Assembly (NCBI GenBank): GCA_034387635.1
Contig: JAOANU010000004.1
Coordinates: 310,001-374,000, forward strand
Length of the DNA: 64,000 nucleotides
Direction of reading: 5' to 3'
Source of the DNA: Rhodosporidiobolus odoratus
Taxonomy: Eukaryota; Basidiomycota; Microbotryomycetes; Sporidiobolales; Sporidiobolaceae
The translations under genes were made by a program, and so were the position numbers. The notes below the pieces were generated by a model. It did not search any database. It saw only the letters and a program-made list of their open reading frames with translations, and was not told the origin of the DNA. Of the stretch, positions 62,801-64,000 are shown one piece after another (the stretch's first letter is position 1; the number at the start of each line of letters is the position of its first letter).

Positions 62801-64000
62801 GTCCACCTCCCGTTTACAGCAACAAGCACCGCAGCCGCAACCCGACCACCCTGTCGCGTCTTCTTCCAGCCGCGCCCCTATCGCCGCCGCTACCGCCTTG
62901 CCCACACACACTTCAGCTTCCACTTCAGATTCTACGTCTCGCCCGCCGCGTCCTACCCGCCCTCGCCTCCCTTCACCCCGGCCAGTCGACGAGCTTATCC
63001 TCTCAGACTCGGACCTCGACTCCCTCGGCCTTGAGTCCCTCCCACCTCCAATAGACGAGCAGCGAGGCAACTCTACTTCTTCTTCATCCTCCTCCGTCTC
63101 AAGATCGCCTGAACTAGCTCGTCGGCCTATCCCTTCTGCTCCCACTGCGACTCCTCAGCTTGTGGCGCAGAACTCATCCTCCTCCAAATCACTTGGCAAG
63201 CGTAGGGCGGTCGATGACCCCGATGTGTCATCTTCCTCCTCCCTCGGCGGCGGTGGCCTTACTTCAACGGGTCAAAACTCGCACCGCGCCGCGCACCGAC
63301 CTCGAACCGATACCAGCTTTACGGTCGCGCAGAACCAGATTCAGAACCAGAATCAAGCCCAAGCGGATGAAGCGGAACGGCTTTCGAGGGATGAGATTGC
63401 GAGGATTGTTCAGAGGGAGGTACAGGCTGCTTTGAAAAGGCAGTTGGGCGCTGGGGTGAGTGGGGTGGGATTAGATGCAGAGAGGGTACAGGGGAGAGTG
63501 TCGAAAGGGAAGGAGGCGGAGAAGGAGGGAGAGAGGAAGAAGGATAAGGAAAAAAGCGGGAAGGGGAAGAGGAAGAGTAAAGGGGTGGTCGAGGGGGAAC
63601 CGGAGCCTGAGCTGGGGACGAGTTTGGGAAGGGACGATGGAAGGATCGTAAGGGCTTCCAAGGTGCAGTCTGACTTGCATGGTGCGTTTTGCGCTCCCCT
63701 TCCTGACTATTTCGAAGTCTGGCTGATAACCCATTTGCACGGGTAGGCTTCGACGGCAAATCCAACAAGCTGCGTCATATGATCCGCACCTCTCCCTCTT
63801 CATTCCTCGCCGCCTCCTTCGTAGGCGACATTGTCGAATTCGGCCTCCCTTCCGACCTCTTCATTTCCAAAAAGACACAGCTCGTCACGTCTGCTGCGAG
63901 TAACGACAAATTCAAAGTGGATGAGTTTGCGTGGTCGGAGGAAAAGGAGACGCTTGTTATGGGGTTCTTGGGATATAAGGAAGGGAGGGAATGGATCAAT
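59864..64000 (+). CDS. RRM plus NTF2-like protein, Mex67/NXF-like mRNA export factor candidate, 3' end outside window
   Basis: The ATG at 59864 gives MSYPYPLHNSSSSYRRSSTS. A low-complexity Gln/Arg/Gly-rich N-terminus precedes an RRM: RNP2-like RATLFVRGLPPGTEETAVRR, then FGPIERISINHPKPNRTFAH-VVYDS across an intron. A long Ser/Ala/Pro-rich and acidic linker follows (KRKNRRKKKRGRQSED). The NTF2-like domain begins FIQEYFRRFDSARASLEALY, with NQIRHLPAGSTDLDKLVF, HILGEFEEFPEKIVRRFSRT and FILVPKSTRA and then WIANDQLTVLHKVEGE. That set is typical of the Mex67/NXF NTF2-like domain, which pairs with Mtr2/NXT1. I see no leucine-rich repeats between RRM and NTF2-like domain. A C-terminal part (RDEIARIVQREVQAALKRQL and FVGDIVEFGLPSDLFI) runs to the edge. 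The nuclear export role is inferred from the domain pair. Confidence 0.75.

Overview
The window is GC-rich, gene-dense nuclear DNA from a fungus. Nearly every gene is broken by several 50-70 base introns, and the 5' splice sites mostly read GTGCGT, GTACGT or GTTCGT. The gene content (SET9-type methyltransferase, midasin, SAR1, SUB2, V-ATPase subunit D, a formin, coatomer zeta, a basidiomycete-type seven-helix DUF6534-like protein and a vanillyl-alcohol-oxidase-like flavoenzyme) points to a basidiomycete yeast, most likely of the Rhodotorula/Rhodosporidium/Sporobolomyces type. That placement is an inference from gene content and intron style, not from a marker gene.

Layout. 1-1486 (+): 3' part of a GTPBP1-like translational GTPase. 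1941-6639 (+): SET9/SUV420-type histone methyltransferase with a very long tail ending in four copies of a ~37-residue repeat. 6994-8219 (-): tetraspan membrane protein. 8606-8808 (+): 3' exons of a Kish (KSH1) protein. 9009-9640 (-): poorly resolved small gene. 9700-12492 (-): vanillyl-alcohol-oxidase-like flavoprotein. 13031-13422 (-): small CxxCVW protein. 13473-14075 (-): AIM41 (GatB/YqeY). 14369-31709 (+): midasin (MDN1/REA1), more than a quarter of the window. 32076-34121 (+): START-like protein with a C-terminal membrane anchor. 34774-36363 (-): SAR1. 37394-39032 (+): V-ATPase subunit D. 39750-42749 (-): SUB2 helicase. 43016-46155 (+): RING finger protein with an interrupted RING. 46682-~53905 (-): formin. 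54661-56292 (+): seven-helix membrane protein. 56293-58470: long, mostly unassigned stretch. 58471-59696 (-): coatomer zeta. 59864-end (+): RRM plus NTF2-like (Mex67-like) protein running off the window.

Most genes are conserved housekeeping functions: ribosome assembly (MDN1), secretory traffic (SAR1 for COPII, RET3 for COPI, KSH1), vacuolar acidification (VMA8), mRNA export (SUB2, Mex67-like), actin cables (formin) and chromatin (SET9). They are not an operon or a pathway cluster. Three divergent pairs share short promoters (AIM41/MDN1, SUB2/RING, RET3/Mex67-like).

The most unusual signals are: the C-terminal repeat array fused to the SET9 enzyme, with introns at the same place in two copies; initiation codons cut or abutted by introns (SAR1 AT|G, RET3 ATG|, possibly SUB2 AT|G with a GC-AG intron); the GTNCGT donor preference; a RING domain with a ~190-residue insertion; and an RRM/NTF2-like export-factor-like protein with no visible leucine-rich repeats. 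No CRISPR array, rRNA, tRNA or intact transposon was seen.
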